Counted from the stretch's first letter, positions 44,953 to 54,758 are shown. The stretch is DNA of 64,000 bases from an uncultured Bacteroidales bacterium (GCA_946405435.1 CAMJHF010000002.1:140847-204846); one strand, 5' to 3'. Notes: generated from the sequence alone by a model not told the origin. Made by a program: numbers and translations.

Positions 44953-46418
44953 TGAACGATTTCGTCTTCTCCCTCATGCTTCTGGGCGCCCTGTCTTCCG
45001 GGGGGCAGCTTCCGTTCTGGGCGGTCTCGAACCAGAATGGAATCATGCCCGGGACAAACGGCGTCCTGGGCCTTCTGAGGGCGGAGAAGCCTTTCGATGA
45101 GAGTAAGACTTTCCAATGGCAGGCGGGAGCATCGCTGGCCGCTTCAGTCCCATTCTCGCCCTCGCTTCCTGGCTTGGACGCCGAGGCTCCGAGGCTGATG
45201 GTGGATGAACTCTATGCAGGGGTGCGCTGGAAAGTGCTTCGGGCCGACCTTGGCATGATGCACCGCGAAAAGGAGTTTGCCGGCGCAGACCCGTCGCTCG
45301 GCTCCCTGTCCGTGACCGAAGGCCATATCATAGAGAGCAACAACGCCCGCACTATGCCGGGCTATAAGCTCGTGCTTGAGCCATGGGCCATTCCTTTCAC
45401 TGGCGGGCACGTGCTTGTCCAGGGCCTGTGGGGAGACTACAAGACCCTGGACGACCGCTATGTTGACGGAGCGCTGGTCCATCGCCTGCAGGGCTATCTT
45501 ACCGTAGATACCCGCAGACACTTCTATATCCAGGCCGGCCTTGACCATTACGCCCTTTGGGGCGGCACGCACCCGGTTAACGAAGCGATGCCCGTGACAT
45601 TTGACAATTACTTCAGGGTAGCTACGGGACGCAGCGCCTCTTCTTCCGGAACCGTGGGCGACCAGATGAACGTCATCGGAGACCATGGCGGAGCGGAACG
45701 TTTGCGCATGGGCTGGCGCGAGAAGGCATGGGATCTTACCTTCCAGTGGGAAAAACCCTATAGCGACAAGTCCGGGATGCGTTTCAACAATATCCCCGAC
45801 GGAGTTTACACCCTGCACTGGGGCCTGAAAGACAAGGACCATTGGATTTCCGATGCCCTTGTAGAGTTCCACTACACAATGTGGCAGTCGGGAACGATCC
45901 ATGCCAAAGAGACCGACGAAAACGGCAAGCAGATAGACTGGCACAGCAACAAGACCCTGAACATATTCGGCGGAGACAACTACTTCACCAACGGTTATTA
46001 TAAGTCCGGCTGGACACATTTCGGCCGCAGCATATGCGGCCCGCTGTTCCTTACCGGAGAGTCTTCGGGAGTGAGCAAGATTGTGAACAACCGTTACAGA
46101 GCCATGCATCTGGGCCTTTCCGGCAAGCTCTTCCGCTTTGCCCCTTACCGTATAATGCTGACGCTCAGCGATAATTACGGCACTTATAGCTCACCTTTCA
46201 TCAGCCCCTCCACATGGGAGAGCGGCTGGAACTGGTGGGAGAAGAACACGGTGGACAAAGGCCTGAAGCAGTTCTCCGCGGCTTTTACCGGTTACGTGCC
46301 GTTCAAGCTCTCCGGCCGGCATTGTCTGGACGTAGTTTATGGTCTGTATGCAGATGCCGGAGAGCTGCTTGAGAGCCAGTTCGGCGCTACTGCCGGAGTA
46401 CGCTATTCATTCAAATAG
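44952..46418 (+). CDS. capsule assembly Wzi-like outer-membrane protein
   Basis: A 488-residue beta-barrel protein of the Wzi family known in Bacteroidota, which helps hold capsule at the cell surface. It begins near the first barrel strand (GALSSGGQLPFWAVSNQNG) and shows LVQGLWGDYKTLDDRYVDG, LHRLQGYLTVDTRRHFYIQAG and HYALWGGTHP, ending in VRYSFK. No convincing signal peptide precedes the barrel; the first 15 residues are hydrophobic but lack a basic start. A decayed second copy lies at 47623-47816 and starts at the same residue. It is one-base coupled to glnS. Confidence 0.82.
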   Translation: MNDFVFSLMLLGALSSGGQLPFWAVSNQNGIMPGTNGVLGLLRAEKPFDESKTFQWQAGASLAASVPFSPSLPGLDAEAPRLMVDELYAGVRWKVLRADLGMMHREKEFAGADPSLGSLSVTEGHIIESNNARTMPGYKLVLEPWAIPFTGGHVLVQGLWGDYKTLDDRYVDGALVHRLQGYLTVDTRRHFYIQAGLDHYALWGGTHPVNEAMPVTFDNYFRVATGRSASSSGTVGDQMNVIGDHGGAERLRMGWREKAWDLTFQWEKPYSDKSGMRFNNIPDGVYTLHWGLKDKDHWISDALVEFHYTMWQSGTIHAKETDENGKQIDWHSNKTLNIFGGDNYFTNGYYKSGWTHFGRSICGPLFLTGESSGVSKIVNNRYRAMHLGLSGKLFRFAPYRIMLTLSDNYGTYSSPFISPSTWESGWNWWEKNTVDKGLKQFSAAFTGYVPFKLSGRHCLDVVYGLYADAGELLESQFGATAGVRYSFK

Positions 46419-46426
46419 AGATTATT

Positions 46427-47620
46427 ATGGAATTGAGTCACAGAGCGGCCATGATGCCGAGTTCGCCCATCCGCAAGCTTGCGCCCTATGCAGAGGCTGC
46501 AAAGCGCAACGGTGTACATGTTTATCACCTGAATATAGGGCAGCCTGACATCAAGACTCCTCAATGCGCCCTTGATGCGCTTCACAATATTGACAGGAAA
46601 ATTCTGGAATACAGTCCTTCCGACGGTTTTCTTTCGCTCCGCACCAAGATGGTGAGTTATTATGCCCGCTATGGTATTTACCTGAGCCCGGACGAGATCA
46701 TCATCACCGCCGGCGGTTCCGAAGCCGTTCTGTTCGCCTTCCTTTCCTGTCTGGACCCCGGGGATGAGATAATCATTACCGACCCGTTCTATGCCAATTA
46801 CATGGCTTTTGCAATATCTGCAGGAGCCGTAATCAAGTCGGTCAAGACCAGCATCGAAGACGGTTTCCGCCTGCCTTCGATCGAGGCTTTCGAGCAGCAG
46901 ATTACCCCCAGGACCAAGGCCATCCTCATCTGCAATCCCAACAACCCTACGGGCTACCTGTACACCCGTTCCGAAATGAATCAGCTGAGGGACATAGTAA
47001 AGAAGCACAACCTGTTCCTTTTCAGCGACGAGGTCTACCGTGAATTCGTATACACCGGCATGCCCTACATCAGCGCATTCCATCTGGAGGGGATTGAAGA
47101 AAACGTGGTATTGATTGACTCTGTATCCAAGCGCTATTCCGAGTGCGGCACCAGGATCGGCTGCCTCTGCACCAAGAACAAGATGGTGCGTGACGCCGTG
47201 ATGAAGTTCTGCCAGGCCAGGCTCAGTCCGCCCCTGATCGGCCAGCTGATCGCAGAAGCCAGTGTGGATGTCGAAACTTCTTATCTCCACGAAGTATATG
47301 AAGAGTATCTGGACCGTCGCAATTTCCTCGTAGACGGACTCAACAAGATCCCCGGAGTGTACAGCCCCATTCCCATGGGCGCCTTCTACACTGTGGCCAA
47401 ACTCCCTGTGGATGACGCGGAGAAGTTCTGCATCTGGTGCCTCAGTGATTTCCGCTACAAGGGTTCAACCATCATGATGGCTCCCGCCGCCGGCTTCTAT
47501 ACCGAACCGGGAGAGGGAAGGCAGGAGGTTCGAATAGCGTATGTGCTTAACAAACAGGACCTCGGCCAGGCGCTTGAGTGTCTTGCCAAAGCCCTCGAGG
47601 CATACCCTGGAAGAGAGTAG
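46427..47620 (+). CDS. class I/II pyridoxal-phosphate aminotransferase
   Basis: A 397-residue aminotransferase: LNIGQPDIKTPQ, YSPSDGFLSLR, ITAGGSEAVLFAFL, CNPNNPTGYLYT, the PLP lysine region LIDSVSKRYSECGTRIGC and the C-terminal RIAYVLNKQDL. It is of the aspartate/aromatic type, though the amino acid is not predictable. It sits between the intact and decayed Wzi-like copies, 8 bases after the first. Confidence 0.9.
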   Translation: MELSHRAAMMPSSPIRKLAPYAEAAKRNGVHVYHLNIGQPDIKTPQCALDALHNIDRKILEYSPSDGFLSLRTKMVSYYARYGIYLSPDEIIITAGGSEAVLFAFLSCLDPGDEIIITDPFYANYMAFAISAGAVIKSVKTSIEDGFRLPSIEAFEQQITPRTKAILICNPNNPTGYLYTRSEMNQLRDIVKKHNLFLFSDEVYREFVYTGMPYISAFHLEGIEENVVLIDSVSKRYSECGTRIGCLCTKNKMVRDAVMKFCQARLSPPLIGQLIAEASVDVETSYLHEVYEEYLDRRNFLVDGLNKIPGVYSPIPMGAFYTVAKLPVDDAEKFCIWCLSDFRYKGSTIMMAPAAGFYTEPGEGRQEVRIAYVLNKQDLGQALECLAKALEAYPGRE

Positions 47621-47622
47621 CG

Positions 47623-47816
47623 ATGAACGACTTCGTGGTTTCCCTCATGCTCCATGGAGCCCTGTCATCCCAGAACGGCACTTCGCCTTTCTGGGCCACG
47701 GCCGGACGCTGCAGCTCATTCCGGGCTTATATTATGATTGCGGAGACGCATTGCCTGAGGGCTTTGCCGCCACTCTGTCTTTGAAGTATACATTCAAAAA
47801 TCTACATAAATCATGA
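47623..47816 (+). pseudogene. collapsed second Wzi-like gene
   Basis: The first 25 codons (MNDFVVSLMLHGALSSQ, then SPFWAT) match the start of the Wzi-like gene at 44952 nearly residue for residue. After about base 47697 the match resumes in another frame with the C-terminal strands: GLYYDCGDALPEGFAATL and LKYTFK against GLYADAGELLESQFGATA and VRYSFK. About 430 codons are missing between. The C-terminal frame ends in a TGA that overlaps the next gene's ATG (ATGA at 47813). This is a gene shortened by a large internal deletion, not a small protein. Confidence 0.85.
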
Positions 47817-48463
47817 ATTTCGACCATTTCCTCCAGCTATTTGTCGTAAAAGAAAAGAGTTTCTTCCCTCTCTTCGTGCAATCCGCCGAGAATATCAAAC
47901 TTGCATCCGAACTTCTTCTGGAACAAACGCGCGAAGCCGACCCCGATAACCGCAGGATGCTTGCGCATAGGATCAAGGAACGTGAGACCGAAGGTGATTC
48001 CATCACCAGAAAGATAGTGGAAGTCCTCATGAATGCCTATCTTACGCCATTCGACAGGGATGACATCCATGAGCTTGCCGAGGGTATGGACGGATTCCTG
48101 GATTCCATAAGGGATTCATCCAAGAAGATTGCTATCTACCAGCCCAAGGACACATCCAAGAAACTGATAGAGATAGCCAACTTCATCGACAAGGCTGCAG
48201 CCCTGATAGTAGAGACCACAAAGCATTTCGATACCCTTCGCAAAGACGCGAAACTGGTGGATAAGCTTTGCGATGACATCAAGGAAATAGAGCATTCCGT
48301 CGATGACATCTACGAATCGTACATGTCAAATCTGTTCGAATATGAGAAGGATCCGATAGAGCTTGTGAAGAAAAAGAACATCGCCCAGGCTCTCGAAGAT
48401 ACATCTGACGTAGCCAAGGCGGTTTCCAGCAAAATCCGGAGTATAGTGGTCAAGAACAGCTGA
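47813..48463 (+). CDS. DUF47 (PhoU-like) phosphate transport accessory protein
   Basis: A 216-residue helical protein of the DUF47 family, with MNFDHFLQLFVVKEKSFFPLF, RIKERETEGDSITRKIVE, LTPFDRDDIHELAEGMDGFLD and acidic E/DxxxD motifs typical of PhoU-like bundles. Such genes stand directly before PiT transporter genes, as here with 1 base between. It probably modulates the transporter. Its start overlaps the stop of the collapsed Wzi-like gene. Confidence 0.92.
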   Translation: MNFDHFLQLFVVKEKSFFPLFVQSAENIKLASELLLEQTREADPDNRRMLAHRIKERETEGDSITRKIVEVLMNAYLTPFDRDDIHELAEGMDGFLDSIRDSSKKIAIYQPKDTSKKLIEIANFIDKAAALIVETTKHFDTLRKDAKLVDKLCDDIKEIEHSVDDIYESYMSNLFEYEKDPIELVKKKNIAQALEDTSDVAKAVSSKIRSIVVKNS

Positions 48464-48464
48464 C

Positions 48465-49541
48465 ATGGTTGCCATAGTATTGATAACAGCCCTGATAGCG
48501 CTGGCATTCAGTTTTACCAACGGTATGAACGACGCCGCCAACTGCATAGCATCGGTGGTGGCCACAAAGGCGCTGCCACCTAAACTGGCGGTTTTCTGGG
48601 CGGCCTTCTGGATATTCATGGCCATGTTCTTCTTTGACACGACCGTCGCCGCCACGATGGGCAAGGGAATCGTGGACCAGAACTGCATAGATGTATATGT
48701 GATACTTGCCGCACTTCTCGGCTCAGTGCTGTACGTGTTTCTTTGCACCAAACTCGGCATGCCGGTGTCGGCTTCCCACGCCCTCGTGGGAGGGCTCATC
48801 GGCCCCGTCTGGTTCGTCTATGGAGGAAAGTACCTGATTGCCAGTGGAATATTCAAGATTGTCGCGTTTATCTTCATATCCCCGCTTATAGGCATAGTGC
48901 TCGGATTCGTGCTCAACTGCCTTATCATGCTTTTGTTCCATAAGGTCAACGTAAAGAAAATAGACAAGGGTTTCCGCCGCATGCAGCTGTTGTCCAGTGC
49001 CGCTTTTTCTCTGGGATTCGGCGGCAATGACGGACAGAAGACCATGGGCATCATCGCAATATTGTTGGCTACAGCATTCGCCCAGAACCCCGACAATCCC
49101 GTTTTCCAGTTTCTTTACGGCAACGGTGCCCAGGCGGCCCAGGCGGCGGGGTACACCGGCTTCTTTGTCCCGATGTGGTTGAAGTTCACTTGCTATGGCC
49201 TTATAGCCCTTGGCACCATTACCGGCGGATGGTCGGTCATACGCACGCTGAGCGAAGGCCTTTCAAAGCTTTTCCCGACCCAGGGATTCTGCGCGGAGGC
49301 ATCCGGAGCCATAACCCTTATACTCACGGCAGTGCTTGGCATTCCCGTGAGCACTACGCACACTATCACCGGCTCCATCATAGGAACCGGTCTCACAAGG
49401 GGAGTCAAATCGGTCAAATGGATTACGGCCAAGAATATCGTCTGGGCGTGGGTGCTCACCATTCCCGCCGTAATCGTGGTCAGCGGAACCATTTATCTGA
49501 TGATGGTCCACTGGTTTGGATGTCCCGTCAAGACTTTTTAA
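48465..49541 (+). CDS. PiT family inorganic phosphate transporter
   Basis: A 358-residue membrane protein of the PiT family, which moves phosphate (often as a metal complex) with proton or sodium gradients. Both repeat signatures are visible: FTNGMNDAANCIASVVATKAL with LGMPVSASHALVGG, and GFGGNDGQKTMGI with LGIPVSTTHTITGSI. About ten membrane helices can be traced. It forms a pair with the DUF47 gene. Confidence 0.94.
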   Translation: MVAIVLITALIALAFSFTNGMNDAANCIASVVATKALPPKLAVFWAAFWIFMAMFFFDTTVAATMGKGIVDQNCIDVYVILAALLGSVLYVFLCTKLGMPVSASHALVGGLIGPVWFVYGGKYLIASGIFKIVAFIFISPLIGIVLGFVLNCLIMLLFHKVNVKKIDKGFRRMQLLSSAAFSLGFGGNDGQKTMGIIAILLATAFAQNPDNPVFQFLYGNGAQAAQAAGYTGFFVPMWLKFTCYGLIALGTITGGWSVIRTLSEGLSKLFPTQGFCAEASGAITLILTAVLGIPVSTTHTITGSIIGTGLTRGVKSVKWITAKNIVWAWVLTIPAVIVVSGTIYLMMVHWFGCPVKTF

Positions 49542-49544
49542 AGA

Positions 49545-51380
49545 ATGAAGGATTTTTGGAAAATATTGAAGCGTTACGCAGCCCCTTACAAGGGCTATCT
49601 CGGCGGATCGGTGGTGCTTAACGTACTGTCCGCGGTCTTCAATGTATTCTCTTTCTCGCTGCTTATTCCCATACTGCAGATACTCTTCAATATCAATGAG
49701 ATGCAGTATGAGTTCATGGCTTGGAACACCCCGGACGCATCGCTCAAGGACATAGCGATAAACAATCTTTACTGGTTCGTGACCGAGGCCATGGCCAAGT
49801 GGGGCCCGGCCCGGGTGCTGCTTCTGCTGTGCCTGTCGCTGTCGTTCTTTACGGCCATCAAGACCGCCTGCTATTTCGGCGCTTCCGCAGTCATGGTGCC
49901 TATCCGCACCGGGATTGTGAAGGACCTGCGTATGGAGCTTTACAGCAAGATCCTTGGCCTGCCCCTTGGGTACTTCACCCAGGAGCGCAAGGGAGACATC
50001 ATCGCCAGGATGAGCGGTGACGTGCAGGAAGTGGAAACCTCCATAACCAGCGTCCTGGACATGCTCATAAAGAACCCCATTCTTATAGTTCTGTATGTAG
50101 GGACCCTGATTGTCATTTCCTGGCAGCTTACCGTGTTCGTGCTGGTGTTTGCGCCTATTATGATGTGGCTTATGGGCCTGATAGGCAGGAAGTTGAAACG
50201 TCAGTCTACCGAGGCCCAGATGCTCTGGAGCGATACCATGAGCCAGGTGGAGGAGACTCTCGGGGGACTGCGCGTCATAAAGGCGTTCCTGGCAGAGAAG
50301 AAAATGGCCGCCCGCTTTGAAAGGGTGACCGGCGCCATGAAGGACAAGAGTTCGCGCGTGGCTACGCGTCAGGTCCTCGCGCACCCGGTGAGCGAGTTTC
50401 TCGGGACTGTGATGATTGCCATAGTGCTGTGGTTCGGCGGAACCCTCATTCTGGGCGAGCGCTCCGTGATAGATGCGCCTACGTTCATCTTCTACATGGT
50501 AATCCTGTACAGCGTCATCCAGCCTATCAAGGAGCTTGCAAAAGCCGCCTACGGCATTCCAAAAGGCCTTGCGAGCATGGAACGCATAGACGCCATCCTG
50601 CAGGCGGAGAATACGATAGAGGAGAGCGCGAATCCTGAACCTCTGCCCGCATTCGAGCAGGGCATCGAGTTCCGGAATGTCTCTTTCCACTATCCCGACG
50701 GGCGGGAAGTGCTGCATGGCATCAACCTCAAGATTCCCAAGGGCAAGACCGTTGCAATAGTAGGTGCTTCCGGTTCCGGAAAATCTACGCTTGTGGATTT
50801 GATTCCCAGGTTTTACGATGTCAGTGAAGGCTCTATCTACATTGACGGGAAAGATGTCCGCAGCGTTTCCCTGCGTGACCTCAGGGGACTGATAGGCAAT
50901 GTGAACCAGGATCCTATCCTGTTCAACGATACTATCTACAACAATATTGCCTTCGGCGTATCGAATGCCGACTCCCAAAGCGTACGGGCCGCTGCGCAGG
51001 TGGCCAACGCCCTTGAATTCATAGAAGAAAAAGAGGAAGGCTTCGATACCAACATAGGAGACCGCGGCGTCAAGCTCAGCGGAGGGCAGCGTCAGCGCCT
51101 GAGCATTGCCCGCGCCATTCTCAAGAACCCGCCTATCCTTATTCTGGATGAGGCCACAGCCTCGCTTGACACGGAGTCCGAGCGTTCCGTGCAGGATGCG
51201 CTCGACAAGCTTATGAGTTCGCGTACCACCATTGCCATAGCACACCGTCTGAGCACCGTAAAGGGGGCTGATGAGATAGTGGTGATCGACGAGGGCAGGA
51301 TAGTCGAGAGGGGACGGCATGAGGAACTGCTTGCCCTGGATGGCTACTACAAGAAACTCTACGATATGCAATCGCTATGA
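49545..51380 (+). CDS. MsbA-like ABC exporter (fused permease and ATPase)
   Basis: A 611-residue half-transporter. The N-terminal six-helix domain runs to about residue 350, and the ATPase shows Walker A GASGSGKST, Q-loop NVNQDPILFND, signature LSGGQRQRLS, Walker B ILILDEATASLD and H-loop AHRLSTV. Relatives flip lipid A core, lipids or drugs across the inner membrane. The substrate is not certain. It starts 3 bases past the phosphate transporter and overlaps the VanZ-like gene by ATGA. Confidence 0.92.
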   Translation: MKDFWKILKRYAAPYKGYLGGSVVLNVLSAVFNVFSFSLLIPILQILFNINEMQYEFMAWNTPDASLKDIAINNLYWFVTEAMAKWGPARVLLLLCLSLSFFTAIKTACYFGASAVMVPIRTGIVKDLRMELYSKILGLPLGYFTQERKGDIIARMSGDVQEVETSITSVLDMLIKNPILIVLYVGTLIVISWQLTVFVLVFAPIMMWLMGLIGRKLKRQSTEAQMLWSDTMSQVEETLGGLRVIKAFLAEKKMAARFERVTGAMKDKSSRVATRQVLAHPVSEFLGTVMIAIVLWFGGTLILGERSVIDAPTFIFYMVILYSVIQPIKELAKAAYGIPKGLASMERIDAILQAENTIEESANPEPLPAFEQGIEFRNVSFHYPDGREVLHGINLKIPKGKTVAIVGASGSGKSTLVDLIPRFYDVSEGSIYIDGKDVRSVSLRDLRGLIGNVNQDPILFNDTIYNNIAFGVSNADSQSVRAAAQVANALEFIEEKEEGFDTNIGDRGVKLSGGQRQRLSIARAILKNPPILILDEATASLDTESERSVQDALDKLMSSRTTIAIAHRLSTVKGADEIVVIDEGRIVERGRHEELLALDGYYKKLYDMQSL

Positions 51381-51778
51381 GAAAAGTGTGGATCATACGA
51401 TTGTTGACGCTGCTGTATCTGGCAGCGGTTGCGGTATTGTGCTTTGCGAACTTTTCCAAGATGCCGGACGTCCCCAGGACTTTTCTCGGGCTTCCGCTGG
51501 ACAAGATCGTGCATTTCCTGATGTTCCTGCCTTTTCCCATCCTGGCGTTTTTCTCCATCGGTTCCGGACGTCCCGGCGTGGTAAAGACGCTGTTCATTAT
51601 CGTGCTGCTTTTCGGAGCGGGCTGCCTTATGGCCTGGGGTACGGAGGTCTACCAGGGCAAGCTTCCCTACAGGAACATGGACCCGGCAGATTTCAAGGCC
51701 GACAGGATAGGACTGATGTGCGGTGCCATCATTGCTTTTGTAATTCAGTTTTTTGTGCATAAAAAGAAGAATGCGTAG
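51377..51778 (+). CDS. VanZ-like membrane protein
   Basis: A 133-residue protein with four hydrophobic segments and VanZ-like marks (LPLDKIVHFLMFLPFPILAF, MDPADFKADRIG). VanZ confers low-level teicoplanin resistance in enterococci by an unclear route; most chromosomal relatives, as here, are uncharacterised. It is coupled by ATGA to the ABC exporter and overlaps the amidase gene by 8 bases. Confidence 0.8.
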   Translation: MRKVWIIRLLTLLYLAAVAVLCFANFSKMPDVPRTFLGLPLDKIVHFLMFLPFPILAFFSIGSGRPGVVKTLFIIVLLFGAGCLMAWGTEVYQGKLPYRNMDPADFKADRIGLMCGAIIAFVIQFFVHKKKNA

Positions 51779-54758
51779 GGCTCTTATCATATCTTTCATG
51801 CTGCTGGCGAGTGTGGCTTCATCCGCCCAGGGCATTCCGCGCGCCTCGGAATTCAGCGTGGTTTGCGATACATTGACGCAGCGTTGCAACCGCCGCTTCA
51901 ATGTGAAGTCGAAAGTGCAGATCGACAAGATATATCTGCGCGGAGACGCTCTGGACCTTTACTTCGGGAGCGGCCTTTCAGATTATCCATGGCATGAAGA
52001 GGATATCCTATGGTTCCTCAAGGAGTTGAATACCGAGGGACAGACCGTCCTCCAGGGCTACAGCGTAGGTTCATGCAATGCTTCCGGCTGCAGGCTGGAA
52101 GAGCTCCAGACGCCCAAGATTACCCGCAACGGTAAATCTCCTGAATTCCGTTATTCTGTCAAGAACCCGCCGAGGCTTCCTGTAGTCCGGCGTCCTGACG
52201 CCCGCAAAATCTCCCGCGGTTTATACGGCCGGCACATTGCTCTCTGGCAGAGCCATGGCTACTACTACAACGAGGCCATGGACGTGTGGAGGTGGCAGCG
52301 CGCTCCTCTGCACAGGACGGTGGAAGATATGTATACGCAGAGCTATGTACTTGATTACCTGATACCTATGCTCGAGAATGCGGGCGCGTACGTCATGACT
52401 CCCCGCGAACGCGACATCCAGCGCAACGAAGTTATCTGCGACAATGATTCAACGTTCCGGCGTGAGGGCGACGGTCTTGTGCGCCTTGCCGGCAAGTATT
52501 CCGAGGAAGGCGAATGGGCCGACTGGGGCACTGGTTTTGCCGACCTCAAGCAGGAGTACTCCATTGTCGACAATCCTTTCCGCACCGGAACATTCCGCCG
52601 TGCAGAGTGCAGCGTGACTCCGTCATCCTCGGCACGCTGGACTCCGGATATACCCGAGAGGGGAGAGTATGCCGTGTACGTGAGCTGGGGAAACTGCCGC
52701 AATGCTTGCCGTTCGGCGCGTTATACCGTACACCACCTGGGCGGCGCCACCCGTTTCGAGGTTGACCAGCGCAAGGGCGCCGGCACTTGGATGTATCTTG
52801 GTACATTCGAATTCGCTCCCGGAACTGGTGGATTCGTAGAACTGGACAACAAAGGGAATGCAGGAGAATGCGTTTCCGCCGACGCCGTACGCTTCGGAGG
52901 CGGTATGGGCAAGGTCTGCCGCGGAGGCAGGATTTCCGGTATGCCGAGTTTTGCCGAGGGCGCATCGTACTGGATGCCCTGGGCGGGAGCCGACAGCACC
53001 CTGCGGGAATGGGACACGGACTATACCTGCGATTATGCAACCCGCGGTTCCTGGACCCGCATGATGCGCAAGCAGAAGGGGATACCTTTTGATTGTTCCC
53101 TTGCTTTCCATACCGATGCCGGTGTCACGCCCAATGACAGTATAGTGGGCACTTTGTCTATATACACACTGAAGTGCGAAAATGAGCGAAATTTCTCTGA
53201 CGGTACGGACCGTTTGACTTCCAGGACCTATGCAGATTTCGTGCAGACCCAGATCGTGGAAGACATCCGTTCCATGTGCGAGCCCAAATGGCAGCGCCGT
53301 CAGCTGTGGGACAGGTCTTACAGTGAGTCCCGCACGACCGACGTGCCGGCAATGCTCCTTGAACTGCTTTCCCACCAGAACTTTGCGGACATGAAATACG
53401 GACTGGATCCGGCTTTCCGGTTCAATGTCAGCCGTGCCGTATACAAGGGCATGCTCAAGTATCTGGCTTGCCGCTATGGAACCGGTTATACGGTCCAGCC
53501 TCTTCCCGTACATGCTTTTTCGGCTGTCTTCCAGGGCGACACTCTCGTGCATCTTGCGTGGCAGCCTACGGCGGACCCTCTTGAGCCTACCGCCAAGGCG
53601 AAGGGATTTACTGTATATACGCGTGTAGACGACGGTGCGTTTGATGAAGGCGTCCCGGTTACTGACTGTGAAGCTTTTATGCCTATCGAGCCGGGCCACA
53701 TTTATTCCTACAAGATAGAGGCGTGGAACGACGGCGGTTCTTCTTTCCCGTCCGAGATTCTCTCTGCCGGAATTCCGCTCAAGAAGAACGGCGGCGCGGT
53801 GCTGGTAGTCAACAATTTTGACCGCGTGGCGGCTCCTGCGTGGATAGATACGCCTGAGTATGCTGGCTTTGAGTCCCGTCTCGACGATGGTATGCCGTAT
53901 GTGCGGGATATTACCTATATTGGTGACAATTACGAGTTTACGCGTCCCCTTAAATGGGAGAGCGACGACGCTCCCGGATTCGGAGGCTCCTATGTGGACA
54001 AGGCGGGCATCCCCGTTGCCGGCAACAGTTTCGATTATCCGGCAGTCCACGGACGCTCGATCATGAAGCTTGGATTCCCGTTCTGTTCCATGTCGGCGGA
54101 GAGTTTCAGCGCCGACACTACTCTTGCGGCCTCTTACGGAACCGTGGACCTTATCTGCGGCGCTCAGTTGTCTACCAAGTGCGGCCGCGGGGCAATTCCT
54201 GCCCGCTTCCAGGTCTTCCCCAAACCTCTGCAGGAGGCTCTTTCTGTCTGGGCGGCCCGCGGCGGGAACATCTTGCTGACGGGTTCGCGTATAGCCACTG
54301 ATGTGTGGGGCAATGTTTATGGTGCCAAGGTAGATTCTTCTGCTGTGGAGCAGGCCAAGGTATTCGTGCAGGAGGTTCTGGGTTACAAGTGGGCTTCTTC
54401 TTATGGCACCAGCATAGGGATGCTGTCGGATATGCCGTTCTATCATGAGATGAACGGAAAGTGTTATGCCGTGCCTCATACGGACGGTCTGCGCAATGCC
54501 GACAGCCGCGGCTCGGTGTGGCTGCGTTATGGCGGCTCCGGCATTCCTGCCGCAGTCAAGTTCAGCGCTGCCGACCATAAGACCGTGTCGCTCGGCGTAC
54601 CGCTGGAATGTCTTGAAAATGAGACGGACAGAGAAAGGATCCTGCGCGAGGCCTTCGAATTCTTCGGCCTCTACGGCTCCGCCGACAGCCCCGGCAGCTA
54701 CCAGTTCGGCTTCCTGTACTTCACCCCCTCCAGCCTGAAAGGCTTCAGACTGGTTTAG
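51771..54758 (+). CDS. N-acetylmuramoyl-L-alanine amidase split by a golvesin-like domain
   Basis: A 995-residue secreted protein with a signal peptide ending near ASSAQG. The amidase_3 fold seems to be interrupted. The first half (about 150 to 215) has HIALWQSHGYY (His162) and TVEDMYTQ (Glu185). A beta domain at about 235 to 390 resembles the golvesin/xanthan-lyase binding domain (ARWTPDIPERGEYAVYVSW, FVELDNKGNAGECVSADAVR). The second half (about 430 to 565) has LAFHTDAG (His447) and PAMLLELLSH (Glu531). The zinc ligands and catalytic Glu appear conserved, so peptidoglycan cleavage is plausible. A fibronectin-like region (about 590 to 665) and a C-terminal domain of unknown type follow. Similar proteins are often annotated as xanthan lyases, which I think is misleading. 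Confidence 0.78.
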   Translation: MRRALIISFMLLASVASSAQGIPRASEFSVVCDTLTQRCNRRFNVKSKVQIDKIYLRGDALDLYFGSGLSDYPWHEEDILWFLKELNTEGQTVLQGYSVGSCNASGCRLEELQTPKITRNGKSPEFRYSVKNPPRLPVVRRPDARKISRGLYGRHIALWQSHGYYYNEAMDVWRWQRAPLHRTVEDMYTQSYVLDYLIPMLENAGAYVMTPRERDIQRNEVICDNDSTFRREGDGLVRLAGKYSEEGEWADWGTGFADLKQEYSIVDNPFRTGTFRRAECSVTPSSSARWTPDIPERGEYAVYVSWGNCRNACRSARYTVHHLGGATRFEVDQRKGAGTWMYLGTFEFAPGTGGFVELDNKGNAGECVSADAVRFGGGMGKVCRGGRISGMPSFAEGASYWMPWAGADSTLREWDTDYTCDYATRGSWTRMMRKQKGIPFDCSLAFHTDAGVTPNDSIVGTLSIYTLKCENERNFSDGTDRLTSRTYADFVQTQIVEDIRSMCEPKWQRRQLWDRSYSESRTTDVPAMLLELLSHQNFADMKYGLDPAFRFNVSRAVYKGMLKYLACRYGTGYTVQPLPVHAFSAVFQGDTLVHLAWQPTADPLEPTAKAKGFTVYTRVDDGAFDEGVPVTDCEAFMPIEPGHIYSYKIEAWNDGGSSFPSEILSAGIPLKKNGGAVLVVNNFDRVAAPAWIDTPEYAGFESRLDDGMPYVRDITYIGDNYEFTRPLKWESDDAPGFGGSYVDKAGIPVAGNSFDYPAVHGRSIMKLGFPFCSMSAESFSADTTLAASYGTVDLICGAQLSTKCGRGAIPARFQVFPKPLQEALSVWAARGGNILLTGSRIATDVWGNVYGAKVDSSAVEQAKVFVQEVLGYKWASSYGTSIGMLSDMPFYHEMNGKCYAVPHTDGLRNADSRGSVWLRYGGSGIPAAVKFSAADHKTVSLGVPLECLENETDRERILREAFEFFGLYGSADSPGSYQFGFLYFTPSSLKGFRLV

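Noticed and set aside
49263..51371. Very long open frame on the minus strand opposite the MsbA-like exporter
   Set aside because: Its composition follows the codon pattern of the plus-strand gene and shows no domain motif; it is a by-product of GC-rich coding.
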